From: Centipeda noxia ATCC 43541
Lineage (GTDB): Bacteria > Bacillota > Negativicutes > Selenomonadales > Selenomonadaceae
Direction of reading: 5' to 3'
Length of the DNA: 64,000 nucleotides
Assembly (NCBI RefSeq): GCF_000160555.1
Contig: NZ_GG749279.1
Location: 190,413-254,412, forward strand
Position numbers and translations under genes: made by a program
In this document: positions 41,428-50,300 of the stretch, piece after piece
Layout: each line of letters begins with the position of its first letter
How positions within the stretch are numbered: position 1 is the first letter of the stretch
The notes under the pieces: model-generated
What the model saw: only the letters and a program-made list of their open reading frames with translations
What the model was told of the DNA's origin: nothing
Database searches by the model: none

Positions 41428-42045
41428 ATGCTCCAAAAAGCAAAAGACTTTGTGGCAAAACACAAAACAGCCGTGCTGGCGATCCTGTGCATCCTGCTCG
41501 TCGGCATCGCATACGCCGTCGGCAGACACTCCGCGGCAGATACGGAAGCCGAAAAACCTGCCGTCATGACGCAAGAGCAGACGCAGGATGTTAAGACACT
41601 GCGGGCGCAGCTGGACATCAGCAAGAGTAACGCTGAGACATTACAGCGGCGGCTTGCGGACGTGCAGGCGGGACAGCACGTTCCTGCGGCTACCTATTAC
41701 GTACAGGCGCAGACTGTTGAGAGAGCTGCGAAGGCCGTCGAGCGGCAGATCAAGACGGACGACCCGACGCTGCCGAGAGCAGCACGCGAAAAGTCTGATC
41801 GGACGGTCGTAACACCAATCACGATGGACAAGGATGGCAAAGACCTGCCGCCCGAACAGCAGAAGGTTGACGTCTATAAGGTCAACCTGCGCAAAGATCA
41901 CCGCATCAAGGCGGGGGCAACCGTGATTGACGGCAAGGCGCTTATGTCCGTTGGCTACGAGCAGGGGCGTTTTGAGGCGCTTGCTCACCTTGACGGCGGA
42001 CGTTACAAAGGTGTGACCGTGATGTATAACATTGCCGAATGGTAA
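41428..42045 (+). CDS. Spanin-like membrane-anchored periplasmic protein
   Basis: A 205-residue protein with one N-terminal membrane helix (about 13-34: AVLAILCILLVGIAYAVG), then a coiled-coil region (about 50-85, VKTLRAQLDISKSNAETLQR) and a structured C-terminus (about 135-205). It follows the endolysin, where Rz-type i-spanins lie, and the topology fits. Negativicutes have an outer membrane, so a spanin would be needed. No partner lipoprotein was found overlapping it. Could instead be a structural or exclusion protein. RBS GAGGAGGTGAG decides the start. Confidence 0.55.
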   Translation: MLQKAKDFVAKHKTAVLAILCILLVGIAYAVGRHSAADTEAEKPAVMTQEQTQDVKTLRAQLDISKSNAETLQRRLADVQAGQHVPAATYYVQAQTVERAAKAVERQIKTDDPTLPRAAREKSDRTVVTPITMDKDGKDLPPEQQKVDVYKVNLRKDHRIKAGATVIDGKALMSVGYEQGRFEALAHLDGGRYKGVTVMYNIAEW

Positions 42046-42050
42046 AATTT

Positions 42051-42084
42051 CCCCGGTGTAGAAAATCTACACCGGGGCTTTTTT
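42051..42084 (+). terminator. Strong terminator of the late operon
   Basis: CCCCGGTGTAGA (42051-42062) and TCTACACCGGGG (42066-42077) form a perfect 12-bp stem with an AAA loop, followed by CTTTTTTG. It ends the virion and lysis transcript. Confidence 0.93.
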
Positions 42085-42144
42085 GTTTTATAAAGATGTT
42101 TTATACTATGGGGGTAAATAACCTGTGAAAGGTAGAGATATTCA

Positions 42145-42795
42145 ATGAAGCCTTATATAAAGAGAAAACATATTATCATTTTAGGTGGATTGGTGGTGCT
42201 TTTACCAGTAATACTTCAGTATACTGTTTTTGCAAACAACATCATATCAAATACATCAAATGACGGTTGGGCTTCCTTTTTAGGGAGTTATATTGGCGGG
42301 GTGTTTGGTGGTGGAATGACGTTGACGGCTGTTTTGATTAGCATTCAAGAAACAAGACGTATACAAGAGGAAAACAAAATAGAGAGTAGAACCCGTTTAG
42401 CCAGAACAGAATTTCGAGATTCTATAAGGACAAATAAAATCCAACATGAAAATGAGATTCTGCAGAAACGTAAAGAACGTATAGGTTTTTGTAATGAGAT
42501 AGCTGAATTAATTGGACGTTATTGTGCTGATATATCACGATACTTTTATGACTGTAGATTTGAACCCAAATTGGCCGACAGAATCGTGAGTAACGAATGT
42601 TTTTTTATACTCAATATAAAATTAAAAGACATAGATATTGCGAAAAACTTACTCGATGAATTAAATGATGTTCATAATGCGGTATGGTCGAATGATAGAG
42701 AGCTCGAGTATATCACTGAAGCTACGTCTAATTTAATGACTATAACGGTCAGCTTTATCAATGCCTATATCGAGGATGTGGATTTGACATCATAG
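42145..42795 (+). CDS. AT-rich membrane protein next to attR (moron)
   Basis: A 216-residue protein: membrane helix about 9-30 (HIIILGGLVVLLPVIL), a Gly-rich second segment about 43-66 (GWASFLGSYIGGVFGGGMTL), then a cytoplasmic helical domain (about 70-216, many RxxE runs). The pattern SFLGSYIGGVFGG...TLxAV followed by a charged helical tail is seen in uncharacterised proteins of mobile elements. AT-rich composition, location after the late terminator and next to the attachment site all fit a lysogen-expressed moron, possibly for phage exclusion. No family function known. Confidence 0.65.
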   Translation: MKPYIKRKHIIILGGLVVLLPVILQYTVFANNIISNTSNDGWASFLGSYIGGVFGGGMTLTAVLISIQETRRIQEENKIESRTRLARTEFRDSIRTNKIQHENEILQKRKERIGFCNEIAELIGRYCADISRYFYDCRFEPKLADRIVSNECFFILNIKLKDIDIAKNLLDELNDVHNAVWSNDRELEYITEATSNLMTITVSFINAYIEDVDLTS

Positions 42796-42941
42796 ATCAG
42801 GTAACACCGTATTGAAATATATGTAAAAGTAGAAAACCCGTTTTTTGACAGAGGCTATTTCTTCGGTGTAGAATTACGAGGGTATGCACGCTGTGGAGTA
42901 TATTTGAGAATGGTGACTATACCCGAGTTGTTATCTACATG
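42796..42941. other. Right phage end (attP arm)
   Basis: Between the last phage gene and attR no gene is seen on the plus strand. On the minus strand this stretch holds an open continuation of the integrase frame (42855-42941) that would be joined to int in the circular phage, ending at a TAG at 42855-42857. Confidence 0.6.
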
Positions 42942-42945
42942 CTTG
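42942..42945. other. attR core (CTTG)
   Basis: The right prophage junction. The left flank TCTACATG is phage and the right flank TCCCTGCGGCTAT is host comM. The shared CTTG with attL sets the prophage edge. Confidence 0.85.
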
Positions 42946-43423
42946 TCCCTGCGGCTATCTCGGCGATAAGAACCATGTGTGTGAATGCGGTGCAGGGGAG
43001 ATTAAGCGCTACGCGCGGAAGTTGTCCGGTCCGCTGCTGGACCGCATTGATCTTCATATTCGTGTGTCTCGTGTAGAGTATACAGATCTGCATAGTACCC
43101 GGAAAGCTGAGTCATCTGCCGCGATTCGGCAGCGGGTCGTGGCGGCACGTCTGATTGAGCAGGAGCGTCTGCGCCGTCATGGCCTCTTTTGTAATGCTCA
43201 GATGAACCACAGCATGATCAAAAGATACTGCACACTGGAGAAGGATGCAGAGAATCTGCTGGAAGCAGCGTTTCATCGAATCAATTTGTCGGCGCGCTCC
43301 CATGATCGCATCATCAAGGTGGCAAGAACCATCGCTGACCTCAATGCCAGCGCGTCCATCACGGCGGAGCATATCGCAGAAGCGATACAGCTGCGCAGCG
43401 ATGTCGGACTGAATATTGAGTGA
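42942..43423 (+). pseudogene. comM: comM/yifB 3' part, separated by prophage
   Basis: C-terminal ~160 codons of the ComM/YifB ATPase. Reading from TGT 42944 gives CPCGYLGDKNHVCECGAGEI, then KLSGPLLDRIDLHIRVSRV and the end ITAEHIAEAIQLRSDV. These join in frame to the 5' part at 766. The cysteine-rich MNPCPCG loop is split by the insertion. An internal ATG at 42977 could start a shortened protein, but it would lack the ATPase core. Confidence 0.92.
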
Positions 43424-43445
43424 CTGTTCGTGCGAAAGTGGGGGT

Positions 43446-43775
43446 ATGATGACAGAGCAGAGGAAATATGTAAAGCTTGAGATCTTTATTCCGGAGACTC
43501 ATTTCAGTGCGTTACGAAAGGCCCTCCAAGAGGCGGACGCCGGGCATATCGGAGCGTATGACTCCTGTCTTGCCTATTCACATGTAATGGGTACATGGCG
43601 CCCGCTTGCGGGAGCCTCTCCGTACGAGGGAACTGTGGGGGCGATTTCGGAGGCGCCGGAGCTCAAGGTCGAAGTGTGCGTCGAAGCGGCGCGCCTTGAG
43701 GAAACAATGGCCGCAATTCATGCCGTACATCCCTATGAGACACCGGCGGTCTTTGTTATTCCTTTGTGGAATTGA
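43446..43775 (+). CDS. YqfO (NIF3 middle) domain protein
   Basis: A 109-residue single-domain protein. The pattern KYVKLEIFIPETHFSALRKA, GHIGAYDSCLAYS, GTWRPLAGASPYEGTVG and HAVHPYETPAV is that of the YqfO/CutA-like ferredoxin-fold domain inserted in NIF3-family proteins. The stand-alone form is widespread; its role is not settled (metal or nucleotide sensing has been suggested). Lies directly behind comM in the host, and would be in the same transcript. Confidence 0.82.
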   Translation: MMTEQRKYVKLEIFIPETHFSALRKALQEADAGHIGAYDSCLAYSHVMGTWRPLAGASPYEGTVGAISEAPELKVEVCVEAARLEETMAAIHAVHPYETPAVFVIPLWN

Positions 43776-43808
43776 ACGTGTTGACGGATACAACTTCTTT
43801 CGAGAGTA

Positions 43809-43817
43809 TGATATAAT
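43809..43817 (+). promoter_or_regulatory. Promoter of the glycosylation-like operon
   Basis: TGATATAAT is a perfect extended -10, about 24 bases before the methyltransferase-like start. A TTGACG at 43781 is too far for a standard -35. Confidence 0.6.
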
Positions 43818-43840
43818 AAAGCGGATATGTACTCAATAGA

Positions 43841-44788
43841 ATGGAGGAGCAGTGCTTGGCTGAAAAAATTCGACCGGAACTCCTCTCTTTTTTACGTCCG
43901 GATACTGCTCCCCTGCGCATTCTTGTGGTCGAGAGCCTGGACTATCTGCCGCGGCTGCGCGAGATGTATCCACGAGCTGATCTCTATGCTGCAACAGCTG
44001 AGATTGATGCATGTGATGCGGATTTTCCCGAGGGGATTCATTGGCAGATCCTTGATTATCTTTCGGTTCCGCTTCCCTATATACGCGGATATTTTGACTA
44101 TATTATCTCTGATCTTGCGTTGGAACAGGCGGATAATCCGCAGGATATCGCCGCAGGTTTTTCGATGTTCCTCAAAGAGACGGGTGCACTTCTTACCAGT
44201 TTTCGCAATATACGGCATTGGTCTGTTTTGCAGAATCTCATGGAGGGGCATTATTATAATGTGGTCTCGCGCCTCTATGCCAGACCAGAGTTCGAGAATC
44301 TGCTCTATGCATCGTTTTATAAAAGTGTGCGGGTTAAAATGCAGCGGCGCAATGCGCCGGAGGGATTCCTCAATCGTCTTATCGCGGCGGGGTTTGAGAA
44401 TCAGCAGAGCGATCTCGAGGCGGAGTTCTATCTCGTTCGCGCAGACCGCTCCATGCCGGAGCTCTCTCTTTTAAAATCAATGTATACGACATCACAGCGC
44501 GAGCAGATGGTACGCTTGATTCACCGCATTGAGTACGATGTCGTATGTTCGGAATCCGTGCGGGCATTGTGGAAGCTCTTGGAGCAGCTTGCTGTTTTTC
44601 CGGCATATATCGCTTCTCTCGTTCATGAGACGGTAATCCATACGGACATTTTTTATCGCCGTTTGTCGGTGTATTCTGCGGACCGTAATTCCTTTATCGA
44701 CGAGATGCTGGGCACGGCCGCGGATGAGAGCACCGATCCTATAGCTCGGAAGATGTACCGCGAATTGCAGAGAGAACTTGCGGAATGA
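43841..44788 (+). CDS. SAM-methyltransferase-like protein of a glycosylation operon
   Basis: A 315-residue protein. The first ~170 residues (LRILVVESLDYLPRLREMYP, DYIISDLALEQADNPQDI, MFLKETGALLTSFRNIRHW) look like a class I methyltransferase or SAM-binding fold with a poor glycine loop. The C-terminal part (about 200-315) is helical. An in-frame TTG at 43856 with GGAGGA upstream is an alternative start. It is the first gene of a three-gene unit with two glycosyltransferases, so it may modify a surface glycan or glycoprotein. Confidence 0.65.
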   Translation: MEEQCLAEKIRPELLSFLRPDTAPLRILVVESLDYLPRLREMYPRADLYAATAEIDACDADFPEGIHWQILDYLSVPLPYIRGYFDYIISDLALEQADNPQDIAAGFSMFLKETGALLTSFRNIRHWSVLQNLMEGHYYNVVSRLYARPEFENLLYASFYKSVRVKMQRRNAPEGFLNRLIAAGFENQQSDLEAEFYLVRADRSMPELSLLKSMYTTSQREQMVRLIHRIEYDVVCSESVRALWKLLEQLAVFPAYIASLVHETVIHTDIFYRRLSVYSADRNSFIDEMLGTAADESTDPIARKMYRELQRELAE

Positions 44789-45492
44789 AGAGAGACAGCA
44801 ATATGAAAGATTTGGATCAAAATAGGATTGCCTTCATCACCTGCGTTAACGATGAAGATATGTACAGTGAATGCATTCTATATCTAAAGTCGCTCCATAT
44901 CCCGAGCGGCATGGAGGTCGACTATGTCCCAGTTCGCGGCGCCGCATCCATGTGCGCCGGCTATAATAAGGGGGCACTCGCAACAGATGCGAAATACAAG
45001 GTATATTTGCACCAGGATGTGCTGGTCGTCAACAAGAATATCATATCCGATTTGCTCTCTATATTTGAGGATCCGACAATCGGTCTTATCGGCATGATCG
45101 GCTGCCGCAGTCTGCCGCGCTCCGGGGTCTGGTGGGATGGGCTGCGCACCTATGGACGCGTTCTGCATCACTGTGAGCCGGAGAGCGTTGTGGACTCGCA
45201 CTGCATGGAGCCGGACGGCGCATATATTGACGTTGAAGCGGCGGATGGATTCTTCCTCGCAGCGCAGTATGGCATTCGATGGCGCGAAGACCTGTTCACC
45301 GGATGGCATCTCTATGACACGTCCATGTGCATGGAGATGAAGCGGCATGATCTTAAGGTGGTCGTGCCGAATCAGGAAGAGGACTTTTGGTGTATTCACT
45401 GCCCGCATGAGAAGCCGCTCGCTCCGGAATACAAACGTTATCAAAAGATATTTTTGCAGGAATATGGTGCGGAGCTGAATCCTGAAGTTTGA
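44785..45492 (+). CDS. Glycosyltransferase family 2-like protein
   Basis: A 235-residue protein: IAFITCVNDEDMYSECILYL, a nucleotide-sugar region GYNKGALATDAKYKVYLHQD (with a DxD-like HQD) and ADGFFLAAQYGIRWREDLFT. It resembles a GT2-like family that adds sugars to a surface target. The start overlaps the previous gene by ATGA; an ATG at 44803 is an alternative. Pairs with the GT41 gene. Confidence 0.75.
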   Translation: MKRDSNMKDLDQNRIAFITCVNDEDMYSECILYLKSLHIPSGMEVDYVPVRGAASMCAGYNKGALATDAKYKVYLHQDVLVVNKNIISDLLSIFEDPTIGLIGMIGCRSLPRSGVWWDGLRTYGRVLHHCEPESVVDSHCMEPDGAYIDVEAADGFFLAAQYGIRWREDLFTGWHLYDTSMCMEMKRHDLKVVVPNQEEDFWCIHCPHEKPLAPEYKRYQKIFLQEYGAELNPEV

Positions 45493-45522
45493 GAGGAAGA
45501 TGGGGAAAGGGAGGATTTTCAT

Positions 45523-47286
45523 ATGCAGGGGCAGCCGCCGCGGGAAGAGCACGCGGCAGAAGAAAAGATCAATTGGCTGAAACTCGCGACAAAATTCTCT
45601 GCGGACGGCGATCTGAAGGGAATGCGTGCCTGCGCTCAAGAGGTTGAGCGGCTAAAGGAAGGGGATATCGATGCTGCTGCCGTCAACGCCGAAGTAGCAC
45701 TCTACAGCGGGCGCGTTGATGAGGCAGAGGAACTTGCGGCCAAGGTGCTCCGTGTGCAGCCGCATCACCCGCGCGCACGTATGGTGCAGGCTGGACTTGC
45801 AGCGCTTGAGTTTCGTTTGGATGATGAAATTCCGCTCCTTGCCGATCTGATTGAGGAACTCTCCCGTAAGGAAAAAGTGCTTGGCAAGGAAGACCTTTCC
45901 TACACCATCTATCGTCAAATGCTGCGTCGTGCGCGCGGATGGCTTGCCGATGCGCTCTATCTTGCCGGGGAGCCAAAGGGTGCCGCACACGAGCTCCTCA
46001 TGTCAAGCCGTCTTGCAGATGAGGCGTCCGAGACGGCAGAACTGTACAGCAAGTATCTCTTTATGCGCAACTACCGCTATCTCGGCGCAAAGGAGGGCCG
46101 ACAGAAGGCAGAAGTCTATGACAGCCTGCTGGGTGTAGTCCCATATACACATGATACAGCTGCGCGCTCTTCCGATCGAAAGCTGCGCATCGGGTATATA
46201 TCGCCGGACTTTCGCGAGCATGCCGTCTCCTATTTTCTGATGCCGTTTCTGCGCCATTTTAACGGGAGCCGTTTTATGGTATTTTGCTATGCGACCGGCA
46301 GAAGTGACGCTGTCACCGAGCGGCTTCGCACACGCCGCGTGACGTGGCGTGATCTGCGCGGTCGTTCGCCGCGGACGGCCGCACGCCTTATCACAGAGGA
46401 TAAGATTGATATATTGGTCGATCTCTCAGGACATTCGCAGGACAGTGCTCTGCCTGTTATGGCATACCGTCCGGCACCAATTCAGGTATCGGGGATTGGG
46501 TATACCAATACGACGGGGCTGCGCGTCATCGATTACTTCCTTTCCGATGAGATCTGTATTCCCCGGGGGGATGTATCAGCTGAGGCCGGTTTTACCGAGC
46601 AGATTCTGCGCCTCCCGCATTCTCATCTTTGCTATGCACCGGAGGAGATCCGTGCGATGCCGGAGACAAGCTATGAAGCGCCGGTACGAAGAAATGGATA
46701 TGTGACGTTCGGCAGCTTCAACAACTTTGCCAAGGTGACGGATGAGATACTGCTCCTTTGGCGTGGTATTTTGGAATCAGTTCGCGGAGCAAAGCTGGTC
46801 ATCAAAGGAAAGATTGCGAGCATTGATTCCGGTCTGCATTTTGCCAAAAAGCGATTGTCGATACTGAATTATGATCTCACGCGCGTGGAGTTTCGTCCGT
46901 TTAGTCCGGACTATCTCGAGCAGTATCGGGACATCGACATTGCACTCGACACAGCTCCATACAACGGCGGATTGACGACATGCGAGGCGCTCTACATGGG
47001 CGTTCCGGTTATCGCGCTGCGCGGACGTACACATGGGGCGCGATTTGGTGCATCCATTCTGACAAATGCAGGGGTACGAGAGCTGGTCGCTGAAAATGAC
47101 ATCAACTACGTACGCCGTGCAGTCCAGCTCGCGGAATCGCCAAAGCTGATCGACGGCTACCATGCAGGACTTCGTACGAGTATGAAGAAATCTCCGCTCA
47201 TGGATATCCAGGGCTATATGAACGCTTTGGAAGCGGCATATGAGGAGATTTGGAAGAAGTTTTGCGCGGTGCAGTCTTCTTCATAA
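45523..47286 (+). CDS. SPINDLY/OGT-type (GT41) O-linked glycosyltransferase
   Basis: A 587-residue protein. TPR-type helical repeats fill about 15-200 (VNAEVALYSGRVDEAEELAA). The GT-B catalytic region (about 220-580) includes LRIGYISPDFREHAVSYF, ILVDLSGHSQDSALPVMAYR, PIQVSGIGYTNTTG, DIALDTAPYNGGLTTCEALY. The family attaches O-linked sugars to Ser/Thr of proteins. In diderm Firmicutes such clusters often sit near flagellar or S-layer genes, so flagellin or a surface protein is a likely target; this is inference. Confidence 0.88.
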   Translation: MQGQPPREEHAAEEKINWLKLATKFSADGDLKGMRACAQEVERLKEGDIDAAAVNAEVALYSGRVDEAEELAAKVLRVQPHHPRARMVQAGLAALEFRLDDEIPLLADLIEELSRKEKVLGKEDLSYTIYRQMLRRARGWLADALYLAGEPKGAAHELLMSSRLADEASETAELYSKYLFMRNYRYLGAKEGRQKAEVYDSLLGVVPYTHDTAARSSDRKLRIGYISPDFREHAVSYFLMPFLRHFNGSRFMVFCYATGRSDAVTERLRTRRVTWRDLRGRSPRTAARLITEDKIDILVDLSGHSQDSALPVMAYRPAPIQVSGIGYTNTTGLRVIDYFLSDEICIPRGDVSAEAGFTEQILRLPHSHLCYAPEEIRAMPETSYEAPVRRNGYVTFGSFNNFAKVTDEILLLWRGILESVRGAKLVIKGKIASIDSGLHFAKKRLSILNYDLTRVEFRPFSPDYLEQYRDIDIALDTAPYNGGLTTCEALYMGVPVIALRGRTHGARFGASILTNAGVRELVAENDINYVRRAVQLAESPKLIDGYHAGLRTSMKKSPLMDIQGYMNALEAAYEEIWKKFCAVQSSS

Positions 47287-47321
47287 CGATATTATGGAAC
47301 TGAACGGAAGGGAGGAAATCT

Positions 47322-50300
47322 ATGGCATTTGCTCATCTCCATGTGCATACGGAATACAGTTTGCTGGACGGCGCAAGTCGGATCAAGGAGCTTGTGCGCC
47401 GCACGAAAGAACTCGGGATGGATTCGGTCGCTATGACCGATCACGGCGTCATGTACGGTGCGGTTCGATTCTATAAAGAGGCAAAGGCACAGGGGATCCA
47501 TCCCGTTATCGGATGCGAGGTCTACCTCGCACCGCGTATGCGGCAGGAACGCGCAGAGGTGGATGGTCAGCGCTATTATCATTTGATCCTTCTTGCCGAG
47601 AATGAGCTGGGCTATCGTAACCTTGTTCAGCTCGTATCTCTCGCAAATATTGAGGGATATTATTATAAACCTCGCATTGATAAGGAACTTCTGCGCCGCT
47701 ACCATGAGGGAATTATCGCGCTTTCCGCCTGTGTTGCAGGAGAGATTCCGCAGGCGATTCTGCGCGGGAATATAGAACAGGCGGATGAGATCGTTCGCGA
47801 ATATATCGACATATTCGGGCATGCGAATTTTTTCTTGGAAATACAGGATCACGGACTCCCTGAAGAGAAAACGGTGAATCATGCTCTTCGTGATCTGGCA
47901 GAGAAGCATGGTGTCCGACTTGTCGCAACAAATGATGTCCACTATGTTCATGCGGATGACAGCGAGTTCCATGATATCCTGCTCTGTGTGCAGACGGGGA
48001 GAACAATCAACGATCCTGACCGCATGCGCTTTTCGGGACCCGACTACTATCTGAAATCTGAGCAGGAGATGGCGGAACTCTTTGCAGATTATCCGGGAGC
48101 ACTTGAAAACACGGTGAAGATTGCCGAAAGATGTCAGGTGGATTTCACTTTTGGCGAACTGCAGCTGCCGTATTATCCAATGCCGAAAGGGTATGAGAGC
48201 GATGATGTCTATCTGCGTGCGCTCTGTGAGGAACGTCTTCCCCTGCGCTATCCGGATGCAGACGATGAGATCCGTCAGCGGCTTGATTATGAGCTTGGCG
48301 TCATTCACAACATGGGATATGCCAGCTACTTCCTCATCGTTTGGGATTTTATCAACTACGCGCGGGAACACGGCGTGGCCGTCGGACCTGGGCGCGGATC
48401 GGCAGCAGGCAGCATCGTTGCCTATCTGCTCGGCATTACGAACATCGATCCCCTCCAATACGCACTCCTCTTTGAGCGCTTTCTTAACCCCGAGCGCGTG
48501 TCGATGCCGGATATCGATATTGATTTTGACGACATTAACCGCGGACGGGTTATTTCGTATGTCAAGGAACGCTACGGCGAGGATCATGTCGCGCAGATTG
48601 CGACCTTCGGCACAATGGGCGCAAAAGGCGCCATTCGCGATGTCGCACGCGTACTCGAGATGCCGTTCAGCGAGGTGTCGACAATCACAAAACTCATCCC
48701 GGCAGAGCTTAATATAACGCTGGATCGAGCGCTTCAAGAATCGACGGACTTTCGCAAGCGCTATGAGGAGGATGAGGCGGCGCGCAGGGTCATCGATCTT
48801 GCGCGAAAGATTGAGGGACTGCCGCGTAATACCTCCATTCACGCAGCCGGTGTCGTGATCGCAAAATCTCCGCTTGCAGATCAGGTGCCTGTATGGGTCT
48901 CCGAGGGGACGCTTGTCACAGAGTTCGACAAAGACGATGTGGAGGCGCTCGGCCTCCTCAAAATGGACTTCCTGGGGTTGCGCACGCTGACCATCATTGC
49001 GGATACGGTCAACCATGTCCGCCGCTCCCATGGAGTCGAGCTGGATATTGATCAGATTCCGCTGGAGGATGCGCAGACGGCAAAGATGCTTTGCAATGGC
49101 GATACGGGGGCCGTGTTTCAGATGGAGTCGGCGGGCATGACGAACCTGGTCAAGGATCTCCAGCCAAAAGGCTTTGTCGATCTGATCCCGACGGTGGCGC
49201 TCTATCGTCCCGGCCCCCTCGGCAGCGGCATGGTGACGGATTTCATTGATGGTCTGCACGGGAAAAAAGAAGTTGTCTATATGCATCCGCTGCTTGAGCC
49301 GATTTTGAAGGAGACCTTCGGCGTTGTGCTCTATCAGGAGCAGGTTATGCAGATCGTCCAGGTGCTCGCAGGGTTCACTCTCGGTCAGGCAGATATCCTG
49401 CGCCGCGCTATGGGAAAGAAGAAGCATGAGCTGCTGATGGCACAGAAAGAAATCTTTCTGCAGGGCTGCGAAAAGAACGGGATCGAGGCTTCGCTTGCCA
49501 ATCGTATCTTTGACCTTCTGACACATTTTGCAGACTATGGCTTCAACAAGTCTCACAGCGCGGCCTATGGGCTGCTCGCGTGGCAGACGGCATATCTCAA
49601 GGCGCATTACCCCGTGGAGTTCATGGCAGGGGTGCTGACGAGCATTATGGATAAGACCGATAAAATTCCCGTCTATATTCAGCTCTGCCGTCAGATGAAG
49701 ATAAAAATACTTCCGCCCGACATCAATTCCAGCGTGGCAACCTTTGGCATTGAAGGCGGTGCCATACGGTTCGGTCTTGCCGCCGTCCGCAATGTCGGAG
49801 AGAACGCCATTGCAAGTATGGAGCGCGTTCGTGCAGAGGGAGGGAAGTTCCGTTCGCTTGTTGATTTCTGTGCGCGTGTGGATATGCGCACACTCAATAA
49901 AAGGGCGATTGAGAGCCTGATCAAATGCGGCGCATTTGACAGCATCGGCATGGAGCGAAATCAACTGCTCGCAGCACTTGATGCGGCGATGCAGGATGCT
50001 GCACGGCGGCAGAGGGATCTGATAAGCGGTCAGATTGGCCTGTTCGGTCAGGATACGATGGAGGAGGTCCAGCAGATTCAGATCTCCTCTGATGTCCCTC
50101 CGAGTACGACCCGTGAACGGCTGACATGGGAGAAAGAAGCAACGGGATTTTACATTACCGGGCATCCGCTGGATGATTACAGCGATACGCTTGCATGTCT
50201 CCTGCCGATTGGGGATATTCCCGGTACAATACGTAAGGACCGGCAGCTTGTACGCATCGGAGGCATACTGACGAATACGAAGCGCTTTACGACAAAAAAG

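Larger units (their letters stand above)
764..42945. mobile_element. Intact-looking podovirus-type prophage integrated in comM
   Basis: The element spans about 42.2 kb, bounded by CTTG junctions within comM. It contains a complete set of modules: large serine integrase, leftward lysogeny genes with a repressor, divergent operator region, recombination and replication genes, late regulator, packaging, head, short-tail and internal virion genes, fibre genes, lysis genes and morons. The structural module matches the short-tailed phages (T7-like tail tubular proteins A/B and internal core proteins; Bordetella BPP-1-like capsid cement and Bbp19 proteins). No key structural gene appears broken, so the prophage may be inducible. 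Two early genes (14488 and 15357) look truncated or chimeric. Confidence 0.93.

Noticed and set aside
43781..43817. TTGACG/TATAAT promoter pair before the glycosylation-like operon
   Set aside because: The spacing is about 25 bp, too long; the extended -10 alone is the better explanation.
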